Assembly: GCF_002368295.1 (NCBI RefSeq)
Contig: NZ_AP018248.1
Location: 5,778,937 to 5,842,936, forward strand
Direction of reading: 5' to 3'
Length of the DNA stretch: 64,000 bases
Source of the DNA: Tolypothrix tenuis PCC 7101
Lineage (GTDB): Bacteria; Cyanobacteriota; Cyanobacteriia; Cyanobacteriales; Nostocaceae
The position numbers and the translations under genes were made by a program. Shown piece after piece: positions 35,129-43,740 of this stretch; positions within the stretch are counted from its first letter, which is position 1; every line of letters begins with the position of its first letter. The notes under the pieces are model-generated. The model made no database searches and had not been told where the DNA came from. It saw only the letters and a program-made list of their open reading frames with translations.

Positions 35129-36708
35129 TTTGATAAGCTCCGATTTTTATGGCGTTGCTCAATCTTATTTAAAGTGTGCTTTTTCAGAAAATTAGAATTC
35201 AAATGACGAGATTCTAAATTAGGGTTAGGGATAACTTTTCTGTCAGAAGTTAGGAAAATTACAAAGCTTGCTAAAGAGCCATTTTTAAATAGAAAAAATA
35301 TGTAATTATCTGAATCACTGGCAAGAATGATAAAACAAAAGTTTATTAAAAAAGGTAACATTAATAAGCGGTCATCTCCCCTTGTCCAATCACACAAACA
35401 CCGCCGTACTTGACCGACAACAATACCCAATGCAATAAACGCAATTGGAACCACATAAGGGCCAAAGTTAAGCATTGTTTCACCAGCCAGTCCATACACT
35501 TTGGAAGAGTTCAAAAATATAGGATCGTAAGTGCCTTTACCATATTGAACTTCCGTGCCTTCTTTCATCTTATCAGGTGGTTTATCCGGCATGATGGCGC
35601 TGGGTATGAGCATGGTTAATGCTGGTAAATATGTTCGCCCCCAAGCATATTCATAATCACTATCTTGGCGCAGAATTCTGTAGAGTAAAAAAGCTTGAAC
35701 ATCACTTCTACCAAGGTCTTGTAAGACTAAGCTCTGCCAAGAACGCCCCGATTTTTCTTCTAAAGTTACACGTGCTTCTTGCCCTTGTAAGGCGGTAGTA
35801 ACTGCTTCTAAACCTCCTGTTTTAAAAAAACCATATATATACATAAATAAAACCAGAAATACTAGCCCGATCGCAATTTGCTTTTTAGAAATTTGGCGCA
35901 ACCAAAAATGAATGATTCCAACTACCCAAAACATTGCCCAAATTGTGTTACTGCGGCTACCCCTGAGTCCACCAAATAAAAATTGTAATATCAAAAAAAT
36001 AATTAAAACTCCTAACAATACTTTGACATTTTGCAGTCGTTTGTTAGTTTTGGCATAAATAGTAAATGCCATCATTGCCAAGATTGGGAAGCTTTCTGAA
36101 AGCACAAATAATATGCCCATACCTTGAAACTCATTTTCTCCGCCTCCCATAGCAGATCTATTAGCAGCTTCAATATAGTTAAGGATGCCACCAAATTTTT
36201 GATAAACCATCAACTGTAAGCTGGCAGAAATGATCAGCGCTATAGAAATAATTGGGAAAAAACGCTGATGATTGATTTGCCAAATTGTCTGTGTTGGTTG
36301 ATTTTGAGAGGCATTAAAAATAATGTTGCGGGTAAAACGATAAATCCCCAGACCTAAAAAATTGAGTATGGCCATACCACCCAACCAAGGCCGCCAGTCT
36401 GTAGGGGGAATGATATCTGAATCAATCCAAAAGTCTAAACCAACATGCAGTAGCGGCGCGACGAAAAAGAAATGAAACCCTAATAAGCCGATAATTCCTA
36501 CTGGATCAAAAAGATTCAATCGACCGCGAAACCAGTCAATAGCATCGATCCCAATGAGAATGCCACACAAGGTAACGGGAATGACAAACCAGTGCAAAAA
36601 CTGTGCAGAAATTTGTAGTAAGCACAAGATGGTCAATAAGCAGATAAAAATAGCAATGACCAAACTATCTGGATATACAACTTGCGATCGCACTTGGCGT
36701 TGGTTCAT
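35125..36708 (-). CDS. O-antigen polymerase-like membrane protein (Wzy)
   Basis: 527 aa from the ATG at 36708, which overlaps the previous stop (ATGA); the earlier Met at 36723 is possible but less coupled. Around ten to twelve hydrophobic segments alternate with a large loop (residues about 285-395: DLGRSDVQAFLLYRILRQDSDYEYAWGRTYLP). This topology fits Wzy-type or EpsG/O-antigen polymerases, which join lipid-linked repeat units on the periplasmic side. Sequence identity in this group is always low, so the call rests on topology and its place beside flippase and glycosyltransferases. It overlaps its downstream neighbour by 4 bp. Confidence 0.8.
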   Translation of the reverse strand: MNQRQVRSQVVYPDSLVIAIFICLLTILCLLQISAQFLHWFVIPVTLCGILIGIDAIDWFRGRLNLFDPVGIIGLLGFHFFFVAPLLHVGLDFWIDSDIIPPTDWRPWLGGMAILNFLGLGIYRFTRNIIFNASQNQPTQTIWQINHQRFFPIISIALIISASLQLMVYQKFGGILNYIEAANRSAMGGGENEFQGMGILFVLSESFPILAMMAFTIYAKTNKRLQNVKVLLGVLIIFLILQFLFGGLRGSRSNTIWAMFWVVGIIHFWLRQISKKQIAIGLVFLVLFMYIYGFFKTGGLEAVTTALQGQEARVTLEEKSGRSWQSLVLQDLGRSDVQAFLLYRILRQDSDYEYAWGRTYLPALTMLIPSAIMPDKPPDKMKEGTEVQYGKGTYDPIFLNSSKVYGLAGETMLNFGPYVVPIAFIALGIVVGQVRRCLCDWTRGDDRLLMLPFLINFCFIILASDSDNYIFFLFKNGSLASFVIFLTSDRKVIPNPNLESRHLNSNFLKKHTLNKIEQRHKNRSLSK

Positions 36709-37910
36709 ACCATAACCTCGCAAGCTAGTTGTGTTTGATACATCCTCTGGAGATTCTGCACAGATGTTTCAATGCTCAAAGGACTCTGTTTGATTAGCTC
36801 TAGGGCATGATAACTAGTAATATTAAATACAGCTTTTCTTTGTGCTAACAGTGTCTCTGCCCACTCAGAAGCAGATTGTAATATTGACAGGCGATGAATT
36901 AGAGGCTGAATTATATCAACTTCTTGAGTAATGTCATCCGAAATAATACAGGGTAATTCTGCTGCTTGAGCCTCTAATAATACTAATGGTAACCCCTCAT
37001 GCAGAGATGGTAAAAGGAAGACATCCATTGCACCTAGCATTAATCTTGGAATATCCGATCGCGAACCAGCAAAGATAACGCGATCGCCTAAACCCATCTG
37101 TAAAACTTGTCGTAAAATTTCTGGTTGCAGATAGCCTTCACCCAATAGCAACAGGTACATTTTGGGTTCCCGTCGGGCGACTTGGGCAGCAATTTCAATC
37201 AAAAATTGATGATTCTTTTGCGGGTGAAACCTACCGACGTGACCAATCACAAAGGCATCAGCAGGGATATTGAATTCAGAACGCACAGCTACCGGATCGA
37301 CAGGATTTTGGAAGGGTTCGAGGTCAATGCCATAATATAGAAGCTGCCAGCGCGGGTCAGCTTGCCATTGGGAACCAAACAAGTCGGCAACGGCTTTGCG
37401 ACTGCATCCCAAACCTAAGGTAGCGTTCTCGGCTATCCAAGATTTCATGACAGAACAATACCAACGTCGATATAATCCTGACTTTGCGTGTTCGGCGGAA
37501 ATATCGTTGTGGCTGTGGGCAATGCAGATCGGTACACCTGATAGCCTAGCTAACCGCAGGGTATAGCCACTGAAGTGGTGGAGATGGCTATGCACAATGT
37601 CATAGGGGCCGAATTCCCGGAGAATTTGCCGGAAGTTGGCGGCGTAGTCCCAAGGTCGCCAGGGCTGTAGGGGACAGGGGATGATCTGACTACCCAAACG
37701 GCGAATTTCATCGTCGTAAGCACAGGGATCTGTGGTGTGAACTAAAAAGTCCATCTGAAAGCGATCGCGATCTATATGTCGCAGAATATGCATCAACCAA
37801 GTTTCAATCCCGCCTCTTACCATCCCGCCAATGACATGGAGAATACGGATAGGTACTTGATGATTTTTTTTGTAGCTGTCGATGGTCGAGGAATTAATAT
37901 AAGTTGTCAT
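36705..37910 (-). CDS. Family 4 glycosyltransferase
   Basis: 401 aa. HVIGGMVRGGIETWLMHI at the N-terminus is the usual GT4 acceptor loop; VHSHLHHFSGYTLRLAR lines the site. The C-terminal half has IGHVGRFHPQKNHQFLIEIA, LLLLGEGYLQPEI, VIFAGSRSDIPRLM and the E-x7-E SLHEGLPLVLLEAQ. It acts on the lipid-linked repeat unit in the cytoplasm. Start MTTYINSST is preceded by GAGATAAG. The stop overlaps the polymerase start by 4 bp. Confidence 0.93.
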   Translation of the reverse strand: MTTYINSSTIDSYKKNHQVPIRILHVIGGMVRGGIETWLMHILRHIDRDRFQMDFLVHTTDPCAYDDEIRRLGSQIIPCPLQPWRPWDYAANFRQILREFGPYDIVHSHLHHFSGYTLRLARLSGVPICIAHSHNDISAEHAKSGLYRRWYCSVMKSWIAENATLGLGCSRKAVADLFGSQWQADPRWQLLYYGIDLEPFQNPVDPVAVRSEFNIPADAFVIGHVGRFHPQKNHQFLIEIAAQVARREPKMYLLLLGEGYLQPEILRQVLQMGLGDRVIFAGSRSDIPRLMLGAMDVFLLPSLHEGLPLVLLEAQAAELPCIISDDITQEVDIIQPLIHRLSILQSASEWAETLLAQRKAVFNITSYHALELIKQSPLSIETSVQNLQRMYQTQLACEVMV

Positions 37911-37954
37911 CTTATCTCCTCAAATTAACGAATTAATATTTGATTTTTCCGATT

Positions 37955-38770
37955 TCAAGTAATATCGGCTTTTATAGGAGCAGAAAAAGCATAGTCTTGG
38001 GTAAATAAACCCATCCGACGTAAAAGTCGGTAAATATTGTAAGAAGGAGGATAGTTTAATAGTTGAGCTAATCGCCCGTAACTAGCACCACGATTACTGT
38101 ATCCCTGGGGTAAAGGACGGTCTTTAATAGCTTGGATATCTAAGATATAGGCTGGTTTGTTATACAATTTCCAATATCCAGGATGAGTAAATAAACATGG
38201 TATTGATGCGTCAGGATATCCCCATTTTTCAATAGCCACACTACCTGAAAATGGGGTAAATAAACTGCGGATTTTATCCAAATCACCCAGCATAAACTCT
38301 CGCGTTCCATGAAAGTGAATCGGCACATTCATTAAAACTCTTCCCAAATATTTACAGGTGCGGAAACATTGAAATAAACCCCATTTGAGCGTACAGCCAT
38401 TTTCTGCCCAATGCTCCATAGTTTGATTGCCAATGACTAAGTCAAAAAAGTCGTTGGGAAAAGATAAATCTGCTAAATTTTCAATTCTAGTTGCAACTGT
38501 TTTTTTACCAAAATATTCAACGAGTGAGTCGATACCTTCATAACTTGCTCCTACAGTTTGACAATAGTCTTTAATCAAACTCCAAGAACCACAACCTATT
38601 TCCAAAACCTTCATTCCCTCTTGAATGAAAGGCAGATAGTTCTCAACAATAGGAATTTCACATCCACCTAAGGGTGGCGGTGGCATTTCTCTACCTAATA
38701 TTTGACTAGCTTGTATATATGCAGAACAGTTATTATCGATGAATTTACTACAATCTAAGCATATTGGCAT
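37955..38770 (-). CDS. SAM-dependent methyltransferase with Cys-rich head
   Basis: 271 aa. The first 16 residues (MPICLDCSKFIDNNCS) hold three Cys in a short head. Motif I is VLEIGCGSWSLI near residue 56, motif II region DLVIGNQTMEHW, then a C-terminal half rich in aromatic residues. It presumably methylates a sugar or terminal residue of the polymer. It lies 27 bp from the glycosidase gene and is probably cotranscribed with it. Confidence 0.8.
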   Translation of the reverse strand: MPICLDCSKFIDNNCSAYIQASQILGREMPPPPLGGCEIPIVENYLPFIQEGMKVLEIGCGSWSLIKDYCQTVGASYEGIDSLVEYFGKKTVATRIENLADLSFPNDFFDLVIGNQTMEHWAENGCTLKWGLFQCFRTCKYLGRVLMNVPIHFHGTREFMLGDLDKIRSLFTPFSGSVAIEKWGYPDASIPCLFTHPGYWKLYNKPAYILDIQAIKDRPLPQGYSNRGASYGRLAQLLNYPPSYNIYRLLRRMGLFTQDYAFSAPIKADIT

Positions 38771-38797
38771 AGTTTTTGTACCTCATAATTTTTCTGA

Positions 38798-40720
38798 TTA
38801 ACGAATATTAACTACTGCTTGAAAATTAGGACTCAGCATATAGCTGGTGCTGTGAGGTTGGTTCTCAAGGGAGAGGAAGACTGTCTCCAATCGTTGACGC
38901 AGGTTGTGATTTTGGGGTTGAATAGCGATCGCTACCGTATCTGCACCAACGGGAATTGTGACTTCACCAGGAATTTTTTGGTAATCTTTGCCGTTTTTTG
39001 CTGTTCCCCGAATTGTATATTTCACTGTTAAAGGTTTGCTCTTGTCCCCTGTGCGTGTAATCTGAAACTGCCCAGCATTGCCCTGAGATGCATACAAAGC
39101 GCTGGCTTTGATGTTCACAATCGTGGGATTGCTGCTAGTAAACTTCAATTGCACATACTGATTTTTAATGTCGAAATAGGCATCGTGGGGATTTAAAATC
39201 TTTTTACCCTCAATGCAGAGATTGTCAAAGACAACGTTGCTGATGTTGCGTTGGGCATCATATCCCAGAAAAACTGATTTTGCACCACCGCGATGCTCTA
39301 CTGTCAGGTTATTAATAAAGATATTTCTGATATGCCCAAAACGTTCAGGTGATGAATCTGGATCTCCGGAACCCACCCGAATTAGCCAGGTGAATAGACG
39401 GGCAGATTTATCATCTTCTGGGGTATCAAGAATATCTTCAACTCGAATATTTTTGAAGTAAATATTCTCAAAGTATCCGCCGGAAATTGGCCAGAATCCT
39501 GATAGTTCGTTAGCAAATACTACATCTATATTTTCATAAGTAATATCTTTAATGTAATTGGGGATTTTTGTTGCCGCTATTTTGAATCCGTTACCATTAT
39601 AGAAAACGGAATTCCTGACATTAATATTCTCATTATTATGAATTTGACTCTTGCGATCGCCACCATGAGCAGTGGCATCATCTGTACCAACATAAAGTAC
39701 ATTGTTAATTGTAATATTTCTCGAAGACCAGAAATCAAAGCCATCTGTATTTAAAAATTCTGGTTGAGGATTAGCTAAAATTTTGAGATTATCAATTTTG
39801 ACATTTTCTGAATAAGACATCCACACATTCGCGACTGCTGGGTCTTTGAGTAAGATATCTTGCAACCAAATGTTTTTGGCATTTTTGAGTAAGATTAAAG
39901 TGTACCATCCTTTTCTCGGTCGCCAATAAGAACCATTACCATTAATAGTTCCACGTCCAATAATTTTTACGTTCTGGACATTTTCTAGTTGCAGTAACCC
40001 CCGACCATGAGAAGGGTCTGCTTCTGTAATTGCAGCTAATACAGATCCTGGAGCTAAATATAAAGTGATATTGCTTTTGAGGTTAAGTTGGCGTGTTTTA
40101 TAAACACCTGCAGGAAAATATAAAATTCCATGATGTTCAGCAACATCATCAATAGCTTGTTGAATTTTGTCAGTAGCATTGATTTTACCTGTGTTATCCA
40201 CTTGGTAATTGATGATATTAGTTACTTGCCGATCGCCCAGTTGGGGAGGATTTTCTTCTAAGGGATCTGCCAAAATAAACAATTTCTCATCTAAGGAATT
40301 CACGTGATGTAAAATCAGCTTTCTGGGGACAGTTAAAGAAAAGGAAATTTTGTTACCCTGTTGGCGTGATGTCAGTTTGTAACTTTTGGGGCTAATTGTG
40401 TAGTTATTAACCTTTTCTTTGACTTGAATTTCAATATTAGCCGTACCTGCAAAGGCAAATTGTACATAACTCAAGGAGTTATATTTTTCCACAAATACAG
40501 GTTTGTTATTTACCGTAACTGAATAGATACTACTGGCGGTAGCGGTAGTCAGTGGCGGATAAAGTTTCACTATACTGGCAGCAGGTGGTGCAGTGCTATT
40601 CAAAGAAGCAAGAAAACAGTTAAATAACAGTGCGACCAATAGAGAAATCAGCAACAATTTTCGGGAATTAATTTTTTTGTGCCACCACCTCTGGCGGTAA
40701 CTGAAGTTTGTGTAATGCAT
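38798..40720 (-). CDS. Membrane-anchored GH28/GH49-like beta-helix protein with Calx-beta tail
   Basis: 640 aa. An N-terminal signal anchor (KLLLISLLVALLFNCFLASL, about 21-40) exports it. Residues about 45-165 look like a beta-sandwich as in GH49 enzymes. Residues 180-530 are a right-handed beta-helix: GILYFPAGVYKTR, IIGRGTINGNG, FLNTDGFDFWSS, GTDDATAHGG. The Asp residues of the NTD and DD motifs are kept, but the GHG/RIK motifs of polygalacturonases are not seen (NGNGFKIAA instead). Residues 540-640 are a Calx-beta domain (YTIRGTAKNGKDYQKIPGEV). Likely role: trimming or editing the polymer in the periplasm. Confidence 0.8.
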   Translation of the reverse strand: MHYTNFSYRQRWWHKKINSRKLLLISLLVALLFNCFLASLNSTAPPAASIVKLYPPLTTATASSIYSVTVNNKPVFVEKYNSLSYVQFAFAGTANIEIQVKEKVNNYTISPKSYKLTSRQQGNKISFSLTVPRKLILHHVNSLDEKLFILADPLEENPPQLGDRQVTNIINYQVDNTGKINATDKIQQAIDDVAEHHGILYFPAGVYKTRQLNLKSNITLYLAPGSVLAAITEADPSHGRGLLQLENVQNVKIIGRGTINGNGSYWRPRKGWYTLILLKNAKNIWLQDILLKDPAVANVWMSYSENVKIDNLKILANPQPEFLNTDGFDFWSSRNITINNVLYVGTDDATAHGGDRKSQIHNNENINVRNSVFYNGNGFKIAATKIPNYIKDITYENIDVVFANELSGFWPISGGYFENIYFKNIRVEDILDTPEDDKSARLFTWLIRVGSGDPDSSPERFGHIRNIFINNLTVEHRGGAKSVFLGYDAQRNISNVVFDNLCIEGKKILNPHDAYFDIKNQYVQLKFTSSNPTIVNIKASALYASQGNAGQFQITRTGDKSKPLTVKYTIRGTAKNGKDYQKIPGEVTIPVGADTVAIAIQPQNHNLRQRLETVFLSLENQPHSTSYMLSPNFQAVVNIR

Positions 40721-40761
40721 GAATGATTACTCCAAAACTTTTGTGAATTACAATTGGGTAT

Positions 40762-41484
40762 TCACTTTTTAAAGCCAACAGCGCAAACATTATAGGTAAA
40801 ACATCTTTCTCTGCCGCGACCACAAATTAAAAAAATACTTCTGTGTAAAAGATACTCAATTATCAGACGCAGATTACCAATCAAATGAGCAGAACGAATA
40901 GGCACAATTCGGCAATTTTTTAAGCCGCCTACTTCCATTAATTGCAATAAAGAGGTACTAGTAAAAGCCCGCTCATGTGTAAAATCCATATAACGGGAAT
41001 AACATCCTGTTAAATTAGCGGCATTCGGAACTCGACAATAAAAGAAGCCACCAGGTTGTAGGGCTGATACTGCTGCTTCAACCCATTCCAAACATAAATC
41101 TTTTCCCGGTATATGTTCCAATACATCTGTACAGAAAATGCCAGAAAACTTGTTGGGGTGCTGTCGCAAATAGTGAAGTCCTTCGTCACAATCAATTTCA
41201 ATACCTGGCAGATTGCGGATTGCTATTTCCACCTGACTGACTGAGCTATCGACCCCGATAGGAACAATACCTGGTTGCTGGGAAAGCCAATTGAGAAGAA
41301 AGCCAGTCCCACAGCCTAAGTCGAGAACTTTGCTGTTAGGGGGTAGTGCCCTAACTAGCTCTCCATACATCAATTGCATGGCTTGAAAATCTCGGAGTGT
41401 GAGTGCTTGGGGTTCGATATTGTCATTAATACGACCATAAAAGTCTGCATAGGTTTCAATTAAGCGATCGCGAACAGAACTCAT
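40762..41484 (-). CDS. Class I SAM-dependent methyltransferase
   Basis: 240 aa. Motif I VLDLGCGTGFLLNWL (about 55-69), acidic post-I GVDSSVSQVEIA, motif II FSGIFCTDVLEHIPG, and LQPGGFFYCRVPN. It is like Ubi/Mtf-type methyltransferases found in polysaccharide loci. The ATG overlaps the stop of the flippase gene by 4 bp, so translation is coupled. The C-terminus is hydrophobic and basic (LLHRSIFLICGRGRERC), perhaps touching the membrane. Confidence 0.85.
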   Translation of the reverse strand: MSSVRDRLIETYADFYGRINDNIEPQALTLRDFQAMQLMYGELVRALPPNSKVLDLGCGTGFLLNWLSQQPGIVPIGVDSSVSQVEIAIRNLPGIEIDCDEGLHYLRQHPNKFSGIFCTDVLEHIPGKDLCLEWVEAAVSALQPGGFFYCRVPNAANLTGCYSRYMDFTHERAFTSTSLLQLMEVGGLKNCRIVPIRSAHLIGNLRLIIEYLLHRSIFLICGRGRERCFTYNVCAVGFKK

Positions 41485-42755
41485 GATTGTTTTCCTTTGT
41501 GAATCAAAACTAAAATGCCGATAGGCATAATACAGGTAGCTACGTTAGCTGCACATAAAGCCCAGGTAGCACCAATCAGACCATAGGTAGGAATCAGTAG
41601 CACAGAGGCTATAGCTGTAATCCCGGTCATCATTAGATAAGGAAGCAGAAAATAACTAAATGCTCTGGTTGCAGTGATGCCATACCCTAAAAAACTGCCG
41701 ATGTATCCAATAGCGGCTGCTAGCATCAACCAAATCAAAATATCTGAATGCTCCGCATACTCAGGTTTGTAGAACAGGGTGAGAATCTCACGACCAGCTA
41801 ATAAAGCTACAAGAATAGCAATTCCACCTAAAAATGCACCAACTGCAACTAACTTGATCAGAAGTGTGCGGAAAGCCTGACTATTCTCCTGTGCGTAGTA
41901 TTTTGCCAGTCGCGGACTAGCTGACTGTCCTAGCGCCAGTACTACCATATTTCCTGCAACCATGAGGTAAGCCATACTTGCAAAAATACCCAGCGATCGC
42001 TCACCTAAATAGGATTTGATTAGGTAGCGAGGAATATTATCGTTGAGTGAAATTAGCATCATGACTAAACCCAAAGGCAGAGAAAGCCAACTCAATTTTG
42101 CTAATGTTTTCAGATGCCAACGTGGTCGCCAGCGATTGTGGCTTGGGGATTGAGAATCCTCAACAGAAGTTTTCAAAAGCCATACACCACTAGGAATGTC
42201 GTAACCTATAAGAACAAAGGCCCAAGCCAAGATTAATCCCACTACACCCCATACTAAATTGCCTGATATGTAGACTCCCATACCTAAAAACAGCAGTGAT
42301 AGAGAACCTTTAATCATCAACGACATGGCAATGCGATCCATACGTTCATGCTGCTGAATTAAGCCGTAATAAACGTCACTAATCGACTCAAATGCTTTTG
42401 CTAAACCCACTAACAAAATAATCAGCGATGTCTGCCATTGGTATCCAGATATCAACGCGATCGTGGCAATAACTACCAGTGCTATTGTTGTACCCAGCAG
42501 CCTCAAACCCAAGTAATCGCTAAATAAATACTGTTGTTTGGCATCTGTTGCTTGAACGGCTCGTAGTTGCAAATTAGTAAACATCATCACAGGTGCCGTG
42601 ACAGCCAACCCTAAAGTAAACTGTCCTACCATCTCTGGACTGCCGAGTTTAGCCATCACTACCAGCATCCCCCATTGGCAACCTGCATAGACAGCATTAC
42701 CAATGAATGTCCAAGAAAAGTTATACTTCAGCGTTAGTGGTGTGAGTTGTGCCAT
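41481..42755 (-). CDS. Polysaccharide flippase of the MOP superfamily (Wzx-like)
   Basis: 424 aa with about twelve hydrophobic segments. The N-terminal FSWTFIGNAVYAGCQWGMLVV and the central LSWLSLPLGLVMMLISLNDNIPRYLI are typical of polysaccharide transporters of the MOP superfamily. It flips the lipid-linked repeat unit across the inner membrane. It overlaps the methyltransferase gene by 4 bp. Position at the head of the operon beside the dehydratase suits a dedicated flippase. Confidence 0.9.
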   Translation of the reverse strand: MAQLTPLTLKYNFSWTFIGNAVYAGCQWGMLVVMAKLGSPEMVGQFTLGLAVTAPVMMFTNLQLRAVQATDAKQQYLFSDYLGLRLLGTTIALVVIATIALISGYQWQTSLIILLVGLAKAFESISDVYYGLIQQHERMDRIAMSLMIKGSLSLLFLGMGVYISGNLVWGVVGLILAWAFVLIGYDIPSGVWLLKTSVEDSQSPSHNRWRPRWHLKTLAKLSWLSLPLGLVMMLISLNDNIPRYLIKSYLGERSLGIFASMAYLMVAGNMVVLALGQSASPRLAKYYAQENSQAFRTLLIKLVAVGAFLGGIAILVALLAGREILTLFYKPEYAEHSDILIWLMLAAAIGYIGSFLGYGITATRAFSYFLLPYLMMTGITAIASVLLIPTYGLIGATWALCAANVATCIMPIGILVLIHKGKQS

Positions 42756-42793
42756 AGCCTCTGTTTATCTGTTGATAGGTGTAGACACCGAAA

Positions 42794-43672
42794 TCATTTC
42801 TTTCCAGCCATCGGATATTTACCAGTGAGGAAATAGTAGGCAGATGAATAACGCCAACGGAAAATGGGATCGATCAGTGGATGCACCGCTACCTTGGCAG
42901 GAATGTGTCTGACTGGAAAACCCATTCCCTCTTTGAAGGTCGAGAGTGCTGGATCTTTAGGAGTATGGTAACCGTAGACAATTTCACGAATTTTCCCCGA
43001 ACGGCGACAGGCTTGCACAAACTCAAAGACTAAGCCTGTACCAATATAAGCTGATAGTGCTTCGGTGGCCAGCAAGGCTCTTTCGATATAAGCTGTGCCG
43101 TCAACAACGTAAGTTGTCATATAGCCACCTAATTTATCGTTGATTAATCCTGCAAAAACATAACGCTGTTTAGAGGGTAGATGTTTTGCCAGTTGAGATA
43201 GATAAACTTTTTTAGGAATTACTTTGCCGCCAAATCGGATTGTTGCGGAATAAAAAACATCATATCCTTGCTCTTCTAAGAGATCTGGACTCAATAACTG
43301 CAGAATTTGTGCGCGTTTGTGACATCTTTTTAGGTGATTTCTCCGATTTGCTGACAGACTTTGCAAGTTGTAGCTTTCGACATCAGATAGTAGATGAATA
43401 GGGATTGAGCCATTGGCTGTTGCCGCATCAGCTTCGCACAAAGAAGCTCGAAATCCTAAGTGAATTTTTTTGGGGCAAGTTGCTTGCTTTGCAGTCAAAC
43501 GAGCTAGTAAATTAATAGGCTCATAAAAACCAAATTTTGTCTGTTTCCAATAATGCCCCTGATGGTAGAAAATTTGCATTCCTTGCTGGCGATACCAATC
43601 AGCTGCCGCTGCTTCGGTCATGGGCAAGATTACATCTGCAGAATTAGTTTGCCTTATCTGTAAATTAGTCAT
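42794..43672 (-). CDS. GNAT/FemAB-like acyltransferase
   Basis: 292 aa from the ATG at 43672, which has a strong site (AAGGGGG, 8 bases upstream); a longer frame to 43714 starts within that leader. The basic SANRRNHLKRCHKRAQIL segment resembles the linker of the two FemAB-like genes downstream, and YVFAGLINDKLGGYMTTYVVDG fits a GNAT central sheet. I infer transfer of an acyl group to an amino sugar. It follows the CapD-type dehydratase gene by 68 bp, matching a dehydratase, aminotransferase, acyltransferase set. Confidence 0.65.
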   Translation of the reverse strand: MTNLQIRQTNSADVILPMTEAAAADWYRQQGMQIFYHQGHYWKQTKFGFYEPINLLARLTAKQATCPKKIHLGFRASLCEADAATANGSIPIHLLSDVESYNLQSLSANRRNHLKRCHKRAQILQLLSPDLLEEQGYDVFYSATIRFGGKVIPKKVYLSQLAKHLPSKQRYVFAGLINDKLGGYMTTYVVDGTAYIERALLATEALSAYIGTGLVFEFVQACRRSGKIREIVYGYHTPKDPALSTFKEGMGFPVRHIPAKVAVHPLIDPIFRWRYSSAYYFLTGKYPMAGKK

Positions 43673-43740
43673 TGATTCATCCCCCTTCAAGTTCTCCCTC
43701 TCCTGAGATGGCAAATTTACATATCTTGAATTCTCGCTTT

